A DNA stretch of 64,000 nucleotides from Pelagibius sp028280305 (GTDB lineage: Bacteria > Pseudomonadota > Alphaproteobacteria > Kiloniellales > Kiloniellaceae): assembly GCF_965233615.1 (NCBI RefSeq), contig NZ_OZ247495.1; one strand, 5' to 3'. A program made the position numbers and the translations under genes. A model generated the notes under the pieces. The model searched no databases. It was not told the DNA's origin and worked only from the letters and a program-made list of their open reading frames with translations. Below are positions 15,479-23,883 of this stretch, piece after piece (within the stretch, counting starts at the first letter, position 1; each line of letters starts with the position of its first letter).

Positions 15479-16813
15479 CGCCGTCAAGCGCAGGGCCGAA
15501 CCCGGATCCTCCGGCGCTTTGTGGAACTTGCCGTCTTTCATGATTGCCACAAGGCGCTTGTGGTCCTGCAGAATACGGACGTCTGACAAGGGGTCGCCAT
15601 CAACCAGCAGCAGGTCTGCCAGATAACCTTCGCGAATCTGCCCGAGTTCATTGGGCATCCCCATGATCTGGCCGCCGTATTTGGTCCCGGCCTGGATCGC
15701 CTCCATCGGCGTGAAGCCGAGCATGTCGACGAAGTACTCCAGGTCTTTGGCGTTGGTGCCGTGCGGCGTCCAGGCGAATCCGTAGTCACCGCCGATGAGC
15801 ACGCGGATGCCGCGCTTGTGCATCTTCTGCATGGTCTCGATGGCGTTTTCCAACTCGCGCTCGTAGGCGATGGTGATCGGCGTCCCGGGCTTGATGCCGT
15901 AGTCGCCGGCATTGCGTGCCGTGTTGATCAGCCAGGCCAGACCGGGCGCAACGAAGTGCTTGTCCTTGTTCGCCTCCAGCATGTCCAAAGCCTCTTCATC
16001 GCAGAAGGAAGCGTGGTAGATGATCTCGATACCGAACTCGACGCACTTCTTGATCGATTCCTTGGAGCGCGCATGGGCGGCGACGCGGCGGTGGCGGCGC
16101 TTCGCCTCGTTCACCGCCATGGCGATTTCCTCGTCGGAGAACTGATTTTCCTCCGCCCCCATGCCGGTAATCTCTTCGCCGGAGAGGTTGATCTTGATGG
16201 TGTCGACGCCCCATTTCATGAGCTGGCGCACCTTCAGGCGCACGTCCTCCGGCCCGGAGACAACGATGCCAAGATTGAGGCCTTCATGAGGAATGTGCGG
16301 CAGGGTGGCGTCGCCCAGGCCGCCGACCGCGGTGATCTCCGGCCCTGCCGCGGTATAGCGCGGCCCGACAATCTTGCCCTGGTTGATCGCATCGCGGATC
16401 ACCACGTCGAGCCGCGGTTTGGCAGCCGCGGCGCCGTAGCCGGCGGTAAAGCCCGCATCGATCAGCAGGCGCGCCATCTGCACGCAGTTGATGACGTGTT
16501 CTTCCAGCGGCATCATCTGGATCGGATCAATGCCGGGGGCATTGTTCCAACTGAGATGCAGGTGGGCATCGATGAGACCGGGCATCAGCGTCATGCCGCG
16601 CCCGTCGATACGCTGGCCGCCATTGGCGCTCCAGCCATAGCCGCCGCCGGAGCGGGAGATCGACTTTATGCGGTTGCCCGCAACGGTGACCTCGCCGGAA
16701 AAAGGCTGTTCGCCGCTGCCGTCGAGCACGCGCACGTTGGTGAAGACGATCTCGCTCTCGCCGTTTCCGGTACTGCGGGCACCACCCCAACCGCCGAAAC
16801 TGCTCTCTGCCAT
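15476..16813 (-). CDS. Amidohydrolase family protein (imidazolonepropionase-like)
   Basis: A 445-residue metal-dependent hydrolase with an N-terminal beta-sandwich (VFTNVRVLDGSGEQPFSGEV) and a TIM barrel. Metal ligands are visible in DAHLHLS, in VDTIKINLSGEE (the carboxylated Lys region), AAHARS and IIYHASFCDEE, and GGDYGFAW near residue 350 carries the final acidic position. The end LADLLLVDGDPLSDV is typical. Relatives hydrolyse cyclic amides, dipeptides or imidazolones. It is the last gene of the long minus-strand transport operon, 27 bp after the alpha/beta hydrolase. With an FAH-family protein and a second hydrolase it would finish breakdown of the imported compound. The substrate is unknown. 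Confidence 0.85.
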   Translation of the reverse strand: MAESSFGGWGGARSTGNGESEIVFTNVRVLDGSGEQPFSGEVTVAGNRIKSISRSGGGYGWSANGGQRIDGRGMTLMPGLIDAHLHLSWNNAPGIDPIQMMPLEEHVINCVQMARLLIDAGFTAGYGAAAAKPRLDVVIRDAINQGKIVGPRYTAAGPEITAVGGLGDATLPHIPHEGLNLGIVVSGPEDVRLKVRQLMKWGVDTIKINLSGEEITGMGAEENQFSDEEIAMAVNEAKRRHRRVAAHARSKESIKKCVEFGIEIIYHASFCDEEALDMLEANKDKHFVAPGLAWLINTARNAGDYGIKPGTPITIAYERELENAIETMQKMHKRGIRVLIGGDYGFAWTPHGTNAKDLEYFVDMLGFTPMEAIQAGTKYGGQIMGMPNELGQIREGYLADLLLVDGDPLSDVRILQDHKRLVAIMKDGKFHKAPEDPGSALRLTA

Positions 16814-16840
16814 GTCCTGTCTCCCTCTAGTTCGCGATCA

Positions 16841-17629
16841 TTACGCCGCTTTATCGAGATGTGTTCGTAAAAGATCCGCCGACCGCCGCGGCGCTTCCAT
16901 CATCATCCAATGCGCAACCGACGGAATGACTTCCAGCGCCGATCCGGCAATCTGCCTGTTCAACTGCTGCGCCATGGCGAGCGGCGCGACAGGATCGTTT
17001 TCTCCGGCCACCAGCAGTGTCGGGGCCTGAATGGCCGGATGATCCGCCGCCGCCGCCTCGCTCAAGGCTTCGCAATGGGCAGCGTAGCCGGCCGGATCCT
17101 GGCGCATCAGGCTTTCGCGCACAAAAGCCGTCACCACGGGGTTTTCCGCACGCGAGGCCGCGGAAACGCTGCCGCCGGCCACCGCCCCAGCGATACCGGC
17201 CATACCATCGCGGCGCGCGGTTTGGGCCCGCTCCTTAAGGGCCGTCTGCGCAGCCGGCGGCGGTTTCAGGATCGGCCCGAACAAGGTCAAGCTTAGCACA
17301 CGCTCGGGGGCCGCCGTCGCAAGATACTGGCAGATCAGGGTGCCCATGGAGTGACCGACGAGATGCGCCCGTTCGACACCGGCGGATCGCAGGGCGTCGC
17401 CGACGGCGCTCGCCAGCCCGCGCAGGCCTGGTTTCCCCGGGCGCAGAGCCGAACGCCCGGCCCCGGGCAGGTCCGGGCGCAGCACGCGGTACCCATCCAG
17501 CCGCTCCATCATGGGTTCGAAGCTGTTGGAACTGCCGCCGAGGCCGTGGATCATCACCACCGCCGCCCCCTGCCCCTGGTCTTCCCCCTGGTCTTCCATG
17601 ACCAGACTGCCGAGATGCCGGTCAGCCAT
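16841..17629 (-). CDS. Alpha/beta hydrolase
   Basis: A 262-residue alpha/beta-fold hydrolase. MIHGLGGSSNSFEPM holds the oxyanion HG motif, LVGHSMGTLICQYLA is the nucleophile elbow with Ser in GHSMG, LLVAGENDPVAP carries the acid, and SVAHWMMMEAP the catalytic His. It resembles ester and C-C bond hydrolases of meta-cleavage pathways (3-oxoadipate enol-lactonase and MhpC-like). It lies 3 bp after the FAH-family gene. In context it may cleave a lactone, ester or 1,3-diketone in the same pathway. Confidence 0.87.
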   Translation of the reverse strand: MADRHLGSLVMEDQGEDQGQGAAVVMIHGLGGSSNSFEPMMERLDGYRVLRPDLPGAGRSALRPGKPGLRGLASAVGDALRSAGVERAHLVGHSMGTLICQYLATAAPERVLSLTLFGPILKPPPAAQTALKERAQTARRDGMAGIAGAVAGGSVSAASRAENPVVTAFVRESLMRQDPAGYAAHCEALSEAAAADHPAIQAPTLLVAGENDPVAPLAMAQQLNRQIAGSALEVIPSVAHWMMMEAPRRSADLLRTHLDKAA

Positions 17630-17632
17630 GGC

Positions 17633-18499
17633 TCAAAAGGCCTCCACCGGATTCTCCAGGCTGCCGATCCCGCCGATTTCCACCTTTACACGGTCACCCG
17701 GCACCAGATACTTCGGCGGCTTGAAGCCGATCCCAACACCGGCGGGCGTTCCCGTGGCGATGACATCACCGGGTTGCAGCGTGATGCCGTTGGAGATCGC
17801 CGCGATGATCGTCGGCACATCGAAAATCAGCAGGCCGGTGTTGGATTCCTGGCGCAGATCCCCGTTGACCCAGCAGCGCACCGCGGTGTCGGAAAGGTCC
17901 AAGGAATCGGCGGTCACCACCCAGGGGCCCATGGGACAGAAACTGTCCTGCGACTTGCCGATCAGCCACTGGCTGTGCAGCCCCTGAAGATCGCGCGCCG
18001 TCACATCATTGACGATAGTATAGCCCCAGACGTGGGACAGCGCCTCTGCCGCCGGGATGTTGCGGCCCGCCTTGCCGATGATCACCGTCAGTTCCGCCTC
18101 GTAATCGATGGCTGTGCTGACCGCGGGGTCGATCCTGATCGCCTCCCCGGCAGCGACCACGGATTCCGGCAGCTTGGAGAAGACAATGGGTGCGTCCGGC
18201 ACCGCGCCCTTGGCCGCCGAGCTGTCGAAACCGGAGGAGGCAAACTCCTGCGCATGCTCGTGATAATTCTTGCCGACGCAAAAGACATTGCGCCGTGGCC
18301 GTGGGATCGGTGCCTGCAGGCTGACCTCCTCTAAGGGTAAGGCATCGATGACCGAGGGCAGATCCTGGCCGATCAGGGCAGCCACGCCATCGATTTCCAA
18401 GTTCTCCGAGGTGAAATCGAAACGCTCGACAACACCCCGGCCCTCATCGACCCGGCCGACATGGAGGCTGTTTTTCCATGCGAACAACGCAAGTTTCAT
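17633..18499 (-). CDS. Fumarylacetoacetate hydrolase family protein
   Basis: A 288-residue FAH-family enzyme with a short N-terminal domain and the FAH barrel from about residue 70. NVFCVGKNYHEHAQE opens the catalytic domain. DYEAELTVIIGKAGRNI contains the metal-binding E-x-E-x arrangement, followed by GYTIVNDVTARDLQ and the tail region IATGTPAGVGIGFKPP. Members hydrolyse acylpyruvates or decarboxylate oxaloacetate-type acids. The ATG shares one base with the stop of the SRPBCC-oxidoreductase gene. It suggests that the operon processes a 2,4-dioxo acid or related ring-cleavage product. Confidence 0.9.
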   Translation of the reverse strand: MKLALFAWKNSLHVGRVDEGRGVVERFDFTSENLEIDGVAALIGQDLPSVIDALPLEEVSLQAPIPRPRRNVFCVGKNYHEHAQEFASSGFDSSAAKGAVPDAPIVFSKLPESVVAAGEAIRIDPAVSTAIDYEAELTVIIGKAGRNIPAAEALSHVWGYTIVNDVTARDLQGLHSQWLIGKSQDSFCPMGPWVVTADSLDLSDTAVRCWVNGDLRQESNTGLLIFDVPTIIAAISNGITLQPGDVIATGTPAGVGIGFKPPKYLVPGDRVKVEIGGIGSLENPVEAF

Positions 18500-19989
18500 C
18501 AGAGGCTTTCCTCGTTTTCGTTCGGGATCAGGATGGTCGACGCCGTGGTTTCGCGGTTCTCCAGCGCGCGCTGCGCCTCCGCCGCTTCCGAGAGCGAGTA
18601 GCGGCGGCCGATCTCGACCGTGACCACCCGCCGGTCGATGGCGTGGAACAGACGTTCGGTAATGGCGGCAACCTTCGCCGGCGTGTCGGTGTAGTGAGCA
18701 AAGTTCGGGCGGGAAACCGTGGCCGAGCTAGCGGCCAAAGAGCCGATGTCCCAAGAGCCAACCGGCCCGGAAGCCTGCCCGAAACTGATCAGGTGCCCGC
18801 AGGGCGCCAGCGCCGCCACGGAGTGGGCGAAACTGTCCCGGCCGACGGCATCATAGATCACGTCGGCGCCACGCCCCTGTGTGAGGTCACGCACCTGGTC
18901 TTCAAGGCTCTGCGTGCCGGGCAGAATCACATGCCGCGCGCCGGCAGCACGGGCGATACGCGCCTTTTCCTCGCTCGAGGTCGCACCGATGACCGTCGCG
19001 CCGAGATGCGCCGCCCACTGGCAAAGCAAGCGCCCGACCCCGCCCGCCGGCGCATAGACCAGAACCGTTTCGCCCTGCTGAACCTTGTGCACACGATGCA
19101 ACAGGAACTCGGCACTCATCCCCTTCAGCAGGCCGGCTGCCGCCGCCTCGTCGTCGATGCTGTCCGGCAAAGGCACCACCAGTTCAGCCGCCATGGTTCT
19201 GACGCTGACATAGGCGCCAACCGGCGGGCAGGCATAGGCGACGCGCTGTCCGGGTCGCAGATGACGCACACCCGGTCCGACATCGACCACCACCCCCGCG
19301 GCCTCCATCCCCGGAGCGCCGGGCGGTTGCAGCAGATCAAAAGCGCCACTGCGGCAATAGATATCAATGAAATTCACGCCGATGGCCGCCTGGCGCAGGC
19401 GCACCTCGCCCGGCCCCGGCGGCGGTGCAGCAATGCGCGCGGGATGCAGTTCTTCCGGGCCGCCGTGGCGGTCGATCACCATCGCCAGACCGTCGATGGC
19501 GGTTCCGCCGGCGGCCCGTTGCAACGGCGCGGAAGAAGCTGGTGATCGCCGTTCGACACGGGCCCGAACGGCCTCGAAGCCGGCGTCATAGACGCCCTCC
19601 GCCACCAGATCTGCCAGTTCCCGTTCACGGCCCTTCGGGGTCTCGAACTTCGAGCTCCAGGACCAGAAGGTCCGGTCGCCGTCGGTCACCGGCTTCAGGG
19701 ACACCTCAGCCACGTAATTCATCAAAGGCACATCGCTTTCGACGATGGCATAGCGAAGGCGGCGATCCTTGTCGGAGAGGCTAAGCAGACGCTCCCGGAT
19801 CCGCTCGCCCCCGCCGAGCACGAAGTTGCGCACGGAGCCGACCTGATCGGTCTTCTTTCCCCCTTCCAGTGCGCTGCGGTCGACCGCCGGGTGCCAGCGG
19901 TCATGACCGTTGAAGTCGCGCAGGACTTCCCAGACCGCCGCGACCGGGGCGTCCAAGATAGTACTGCGCGAGACCTTGATCATGGGCAA
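18499..19989 (-). CDS. Fusion: SRPBCC lipid/ligand-binding domain + zinc-free quinone oxidoreductase (MDR)
   Basis: A 496-residue two-domain protein. Residues 1 to about 145 form an SRPBCC (polyketide cyclase/Bet v1-like) domain, with ILDAPVAAVWEVLRDF, HPAVDRSALEGG and RERLLSLSDKDRRLRY. Residues about 165-490 are a QOR-type medium-chain reductase: GPGEVRLRQAAIGVNFID, GMEAAGVVVDVG, the NADPH motif AGGVGRLLCQWAAHLGA and GADVIYDAVG. No structural zinc cysteine cluster is seen. The N-terminal domain closely matches the separate SRPBCC protein encoded at 20533-20973, pointing to duplication and fusion. It may deliver a hydrophobic substrate to the reductase. The fused form is unusual. Confidence 0.88.
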   Translation of the reverse strand: MPMIKVSRSTILDAPVAAVWEVLRDFNGHDRWHPAVDRSALEGGKKTDQVGSVRNFVLGGGERIRERLLSLSDKDRRLRYAIVESDVPLMNYVAEVSLKPVTDGDRTFWSWSSKFETPKGRERELADLVAEGVYDAGFEAVRARVERRSPASSAPLQRAAGGTAIDGLAMVIDRHGGPEELHPARIAAPPPGPGEVRLRQAAIGVNFIDIYCRSGAFDLLQPPGAPGMEAAGVVVDVGPGVRHLRPGQRVAYACPPVGAYVSVRTMAAELVVPLPDSIDDEAAAAGLLKGMSAEFLLHRVHKVQQGETVLVYAPAGGVGRLLCQWAAHLGATVIGATSSEEKARIARAAGARHVILPGTQSLEDQVRDLTQGRGADVIYDAVGRDSFAHSVAALAPCGHLISFGQASGPVGSWDIGSLAASSATVSRPNFAHYTDTPAKVAAITERLFHAIDRRVVTVEIGRRYSLSEAAEAQRALENRETTASTILIPNENEESL

Positions 19990-20023
19990 TCTTCTCCGGC
20001 GAAACGCGAAGCAGAAGCTCCGG

Positions 20024-20497
20024 CTACTCTTTGAACTTCAGGTCACTGCCGTTGAACGTCGTGACCTGGGCGTACATCAGTCCGTCCTTGGTCACATAGG
20101 CGTCCGATCCGCGATAGGGCTCGGCCAGGAAATCAGCCTCCGCCCGCCACTGGACATTCAGGGTGCCGTCGACCGTGAAGGTGTGCTCTGTCGTAAATAC
20201 AAGCCCGCGAAGGCCGCCGTCGGAACGGCTTTTACAGAAGCCCGTAAAGAGCTTTCCGACTTCTTCCCTACCCTTGATGACAACACCGTCGGGCAGGTGG
20301 ATTTCCACCTCCGGCGGGTACTGGGCCATCAAACGGTCCCAATCGCATCTGTTCAGCGCATCAAGGTGCTCATCGACCACCAATTGCGCGCCGGGTTGGA
20401 CCACCAGGGGCGGAAGGTTTGGCTCATCCGCCATAGCTGGCGCTGTGGTGGCAATGGCCAGTATCACAGAAATCGTAAGGGTTCTCGTCATCGTCAC
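20024..20497 (-). CDS. Exported NTF2-like/SnoaL-type protein
   Basis: A 157-residue protein with a cleavable signal peptide (hydrophobic ISVILAIATTAPAMA, likely cut after AMA) and one NTF2-like domain. VDEHLDALNRCDWDRLMAQYPPEV (read from residue 41) is the usual first helix and strand, followed by GVVIKGREEVGKLFTGF and EHTFTVDGTLNVQWRAE, and it ends with YAQVTTFNGSD. This cone-shaped fold holds small hydrophobic ligands; some members are isomerases or hydrolases. Periplasmic location inferred from the signal sets it apart from its cytoplasmic neighbours. It lies between two genes of SRPBCC type, so three pocket proteins stand in a row. Function unknown. Confidence 0.75.
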   Translation of the reverse strand: MTMTRTLTISVILAIATTAPAMADEPNLPPLVVQPGAQLVVDEHLDALNRCDWDRLMAQYPPEVEIHLPDGVVIKGREEVGKLFTGFCKSRSDGGLRGLVFTTEHTFTVDGTLNVQWRAEADFLAEPYRGSDAYVTKDGLMYAQVTTFNGSDLKFKE

Positions 20498-20532
20498 TCC
20501 TCCCTCTCGCTTAACTGAAATACAGATTCACT

Positions 20533-20973
20533 CTAGGCGTCCCCAAAACGCGCCTTCAACGCCGCAAAACCACCCTGGAACACATCGTTACCGATGAGGG
20601 CGACCAACTCGGCCTCACGTTCCGGCGCGCAGTCGAACTCAGCCGACCACTCGGCAAAGCAGCGCGCACCGTCCGTGACCGGCGTCAGCTTCACGCTGGC
20701 GACGTAGTTCTCCACCCCCATGGGGCTTTCCAGGATCGAATAGCTGCAACTGAAGTCATAGTCCGAGAGTGCGAGAAGACGTTCGCGAATGAAGCCACCG
20801 TCCTGCAGCCGAAAGGCGCGCACACAACCGACTTGATCGGCGGGCCCACCGCCCTCGATCCGGCTTTCCTTGATCGCCGGATGCCAGTCGGGCAAGGCGT
20901 TGAAGTCGCGGATCGCCGCCCAGACCCGCTCCGCCGAGGCGCCGATCACCGAGGAGGTGTAAACCTGCGCCAT
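20533..20973 (-). CDS. SRPBCC family protein
   Basis: A 146-residue single-domain SRPBCC protein. VIGASAERVWAAIRDFNALPDW, HPAIKESRIEGGG, GCVRAFRLQDG and RERLLALSDYDF follow the order of the N-terminal half of the SRPBCC-reductase fusion two genes downstream, so the two are paralogues. The fold encloses a large hydrophobic cavity. It starts 2 bp after the flotillin stop. A role in binding or cyclising a hydrophobic pathway intermediate is likely but unproven. Confidence 0.85.
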   Translation of the reverse strand: MAQVYTSSVIGASAERVWAAIRDFNALPDWHPAIKESRIEGGGPADQVGCVRAFRLQDGGFIRERLLALSDYDFSCSYSILESPMGVENYVASVKLTPVTDGARCFAEWSAEFDCAPEREAELVALIGNDVFQGGFAALKARFGDA

Positions 20974-20975
20974 CC

Positions 20976-23033
20976 TCAGTCGTCCTTCTTTTTCCGCGCT
21001 TCAACGTCCTTGGAGAGACTCTGGGCATCGCGCGCCGAGCGGAAGATGTCCCCCATCCGCGCAACGTTCGGGTTCTCCACACCGATCTCTTTCATCATCT
21101 CGTCGATCAGCGGCGCCTGGGCGCGGTAGCGCAGGGCGCTTTCGATCACCTCGTCGGTCGGCGTCCGGCTGCCGCCGCCCCCGCCGCCGGCAAGTCCGTC
21201 GACATGCAGGATCTTGATGCCCTCGATCTTTTCCATCGGCCGCACGCTCTCGCGGACGATGCCCTCCAGGCGGTCGATCATCTTGGCGCGCAGCATAGTG
21301 GCGCGGGCATCCTCGCTGAGGATGTTTTCCGCCTCGTTGCGCAAGCGCTGGGCCTCGGCGGCCACCGCGGCACTGACCTTCTCGGCCTCGGCGGCGATCT
21401 TCGCGGTATCGGCATCCTTGTTCGCCAGCAGCCGGTCGACCGCCGCGATGCGCTCGGCAACCTCGGTCTCGCGCGTGGTGACGACCCTCTCTTCCGCCTC
21501 CACCGCCTTGGCGCGGGCCACCTCGGTGGCCACCCGGATCTCGGCTTCGTCGGACTGCTTCTGGAGCACCGCGATCTGGCGCTCAATTTCGGCCAGTTCC
21601 AGGGCCTGGGCGCGCTCGACTTCGAGACGCTTCAGGTCCCGATCCTGCAGGATGCGCGCCTCTTCAAGGCCGCGGTTGGAGGCAATGCGCGCCCGCTCGA
21701 TCTCTTCCTGCGCGGAAATCTCGCTCTCGTCGATGGACTGGCGCTGAGCGATCTGTTGAGAGCGCAGCAGGCGGTCGCGTTCGATGCGCACCTTGTCCAG
21801 CATCTGCTCCTGAGCGATGCGTGCGGATTCCACTGCCTTGTGGGCGGCGATCTTGGCCGTCTCGATCTCCTGCCCGCGGGTGATGTCGCGGCTCTCCGTT
21901 TCCTCCTCGGCGATGATGCGCGCCTCGCGCAATTGGCGCTCCGAGACAATCTTGGCACGCTCGACGTCCTCCCCGGCGGCGATCTCCGCCGTCTCGACAT
22001 CATGGCGCTGCTTGATCTGCTGTTGGCGGATCAGGCGCTCCCGCTCGATGCGGGCCTTCTCCAGCGCCTGTTCCTGGGCGATGCGGGCCTGTTCCACCTC
22101 TTCCTGTGCCTTTAGCTCGGTCTCCTCAAGACTGCGGCGCCGGGCGATATCGTACTCGCGGGTTTCCTGCTCGCTGGCGATGCGGGCTTTCTCCGCCTCG
22201 GCATCGCGCATGACGCGGGTGCGCAGGACCTCGGTGCGCTGTTCGGCGCGCAGCGCCTCCAGTTCCCGTTCCTGGCTCAGGCGCGAACTCTCGCTTTCCT
22301 GCTCCAGTTTCAGGGTTTCTTTTTCGGCTTCCAGGTTGCGGCTGCGGATCGCCACCATGGCGGACTGCTCGATGTCGTTCCGCAACTCACGGCGTCCTTC
22401 GATGGTCTTGATGAGCTGAGTCAAGCCCTCGGCATCGAAGCGGTTGGAGGGATTGAAGAACTCCAGGTTGGTTTGATCGAGATCGGTGATCGCCAGGGAT
22501 TCAAGCTCCAGGCCGTTGCGGGCGAGGGCGTCGGCCGCCCGTGCCTCGACCATGGCGACGTAGTCGCCGCGCTTCTCATGCATCTCGTCGAGGGTGAGCT
22601 CGGCCGCGACCGAGCGCAGAGCGCCGACAAACTTACCGCTCAGCAGATCGGCAAGCTGGTCCGGCTCCAGCGTGCGCTGGCCCAGGGTCGAAGCGGCGGC
22701 AGCCACCGCCGCCTTCTCTTGGATCACGCGCACGAAGAACTCCGCCTCGATATCGACACGCATGCGGTCGCGGGTGATCACCGCCGCTTCGCGGGATCGA
22801 GCCACCGGAATGCGCACGACATTCAAGTTAACCGGCGTCACCTCGTGCACGATTGGCAGGACCAGCGCCCCGCCGTTGATGACCACGGTTTCGCCGCCGA
22901 AGCCGGTACGCACGAAGGCGACCTCCTTGGTCGAGCGATGATAGAGCCAGTTCAACAGATAGACCCCGACGACGATCACAATGATCGCGACGATGAGCCA
23001 GAGAATGATTGATCCGATCAGGCCGCTAGTCAT
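20976..23033 (-). CDS. Flotillin/YqiK-type SPFH protein with extended coiled coil
   Basis: A 685-residue membrane-scaffold protein. One transmembrane helix (about residues 7-27) precedes an SPFH domain (about 37-215; GGALVLPIVHEVTPVNLNV, VITRDRMRVDIEAEFFVRV). Residues about 215-590 are a continuous charged coiled coil, and the C terminus has a Gly-rich break (GLAGGGGGG, near 615) and a flotillin-type tail. Within the coil, ARIAQEQALEKARIERERL (316-334) recurs as ARIAQEQMLDKVRIERDRL (404-422), an 88-residue duplication. Flotillins organise membrane microdomains. Its place between transporter and catabolic genes is unusual and suggests it clusters the importer or membrane-associated enzymes. 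It begins 4 bp after the TIM-barrel gene. Confidence 0.9.
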   Translation of the reverse strand: MTSGLIGSIILWLIVAIIVIVVGVYLLNWLYHRSTKEVAFVRTGFGGETVVINGGALVLPIVHEVTPVNLNVVRIPVARSREAAVITRDRMRVDIEAEFFVRVIQEKAAVAAAASTLGQRTLEPDQLADLLSGKFVGALRSVAAELTLDEMHEKRGDYVAMVEARAADALARNGLELESLAITDLDQTNLEFFNPSNRFDAEGLTQLIKTIEGRRELRNDIEQSAMVAIRSRNLEAEKETLKLEQESESSRLSQERELEALRAEQRTEVLRTRVMRDAEAEKARIASEQETREYDIARRRSLEETELKAQEEVEQARIAQEQALEKARIERERLIRQQQIKQRHDVETAEIAAGEDVERAKIVSERQLREARIIAEEETESRDITRGQEIETAKIAAHKAVESARIAQEQMLDKVRIERDRLLRSQQIAQRQSIDESEISAQEEIERARIASNRGLEEARILQDRDLKRLEVERAQALELAEIERQIAVLQKQSDEAEIRVATEVARAKAVEAEERVVTTRETEVAERIAAVDRLLANKDADTAKIAAEAEKVSAAVAAEAQRLRNEAENILSEDARATMLRAKMIDRLEGIVRESVRPMEKIEGIKILHVDGLAGGGGGGSRTPTDEVIESALRYRAQAPLIDEMMKEIGVENPNVARMGDIFRSARDAQSLSKDVEARKKKDD

Positions 23034-23037
23034 GACC

Positions 23038-23883
23038 TCATCCTCCCTTCGAACCTAGTGTCAGTGCCTTGAAGGCTTTTGTCTGTTCGGTCAGTGCCTG
23101 TTCCGTCGGCAGGCGCTCCATCGAGGACGCGCCGTAGAATCCATGGCAGTGTTTGCTGTTGTCGAGGACGTACTGGGCATCCGCCGGCATGGCGACGGGA
23201 CCGCCGTGCACCAGAATGATTGCCTCCGAATTGACCTTAAGCGCCGCCTGCGCCCAGGCGTCCACCAGCGCCGGACAGTCGTTCAGGGAAAGCGCCGTCT
23301 CGGCCCCGATGGACCCGCCGGTTGTGAGACCGAGGTGACAGACAATGATGTCCGCCCCCGCCTCCGCCATCGCCGTCGCGTCGTCTTCACTGAAGACGTA
23401 GGGCGTCGTCAGCATGTCCTTCTGATGGGCCATCCGGATCACGTCCACTTCCTGGCTGTAAGACATGCCCGTTTCCTCCAGGTTCGCCCGAAAGGTCCCG
23501 TCGATCAGGCCGACGGTCGGGAAGTTCTGCACCCCGGAGAAGCCGATCGCCCTCACTTGATCCAAGTAGTGATCGAAAATGCAGAAAGGATCGGTGCCGT
23601 TCACCCCGGCCAGCACCGGCGTCCTGGCCGTCACCGGCAGAACCTCGTGAGCCATCTCCATGACCACGTCGTTGGCGTTACCGTAAGCCATAAGGCCGGA
23701 AAGCGAGCCACGCCCGGCCATGCGGTAGCGCCCGGAGTTATAGATGACGATAAGGTCGATGCCGCCGGCCTCCTCGCACTTCGCGGAAAGGCCGGTGCCG
23801 GCGCCGCCGCCGACGATCGGTTCACCGCGCCGCTTCATATCCTGGAAGCGTTCCAGTAAGTCTTCTCTCTCAAAACGCGGCAT
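23038..23883 (-). CDS. PEP-hydrolase-like TIM-barrel protein (Tm-1 C-terminal domain homologue)
   Basis: A 281-residue protein of the 'phosphoenolpyruvate hydrolase family', the TIM barrel that forms the C-terminal half of plant Tm-1. Visible features are IVGGGAGTGLSAKCEEAGG (23-41), LIVIYNSGRYRMAGRGS, GVNGTDPF, VQNFPTVGLIDG, ADIIVCHLGLTTGGSIG, ILVHGGP and the family signature GASSMERLP near the C terminus. The start overlaps the end of the LivF-Tm-1 fusion by 14 bp, so the two Tm-1 halves are translationally coupled. The family is named by homology; no enzymatic activity is firmly assigned to my knowledge. Two further homologues occur within 11 kb. Confidence 0.88.
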   Translation of the reverse strand: MPRFEREDLLERFQDMKRRGEPIVGGGAGTGLSAKCEEAGGIDLIVIYNSGRYRMAGRGSLSGLMAYGNANDVVMEMAHEVLPVTARTPVLAGVNGTDPFCIFDHYLDQVRAIGFSGVQNFPTVGLIDGTFRANLEETGMSYSQEVDVIRMAHQKDMLTTPYVFSEDDATAMAEAGADIIVCHLGLTTGGSIGAETALSLNDCPALVDAWAQAALKVNSEAIILVHGGPVAMPADAQYVLDNSKHCHGFYGASSMERLPTEQALTEQTKAFKALTLGSKGG

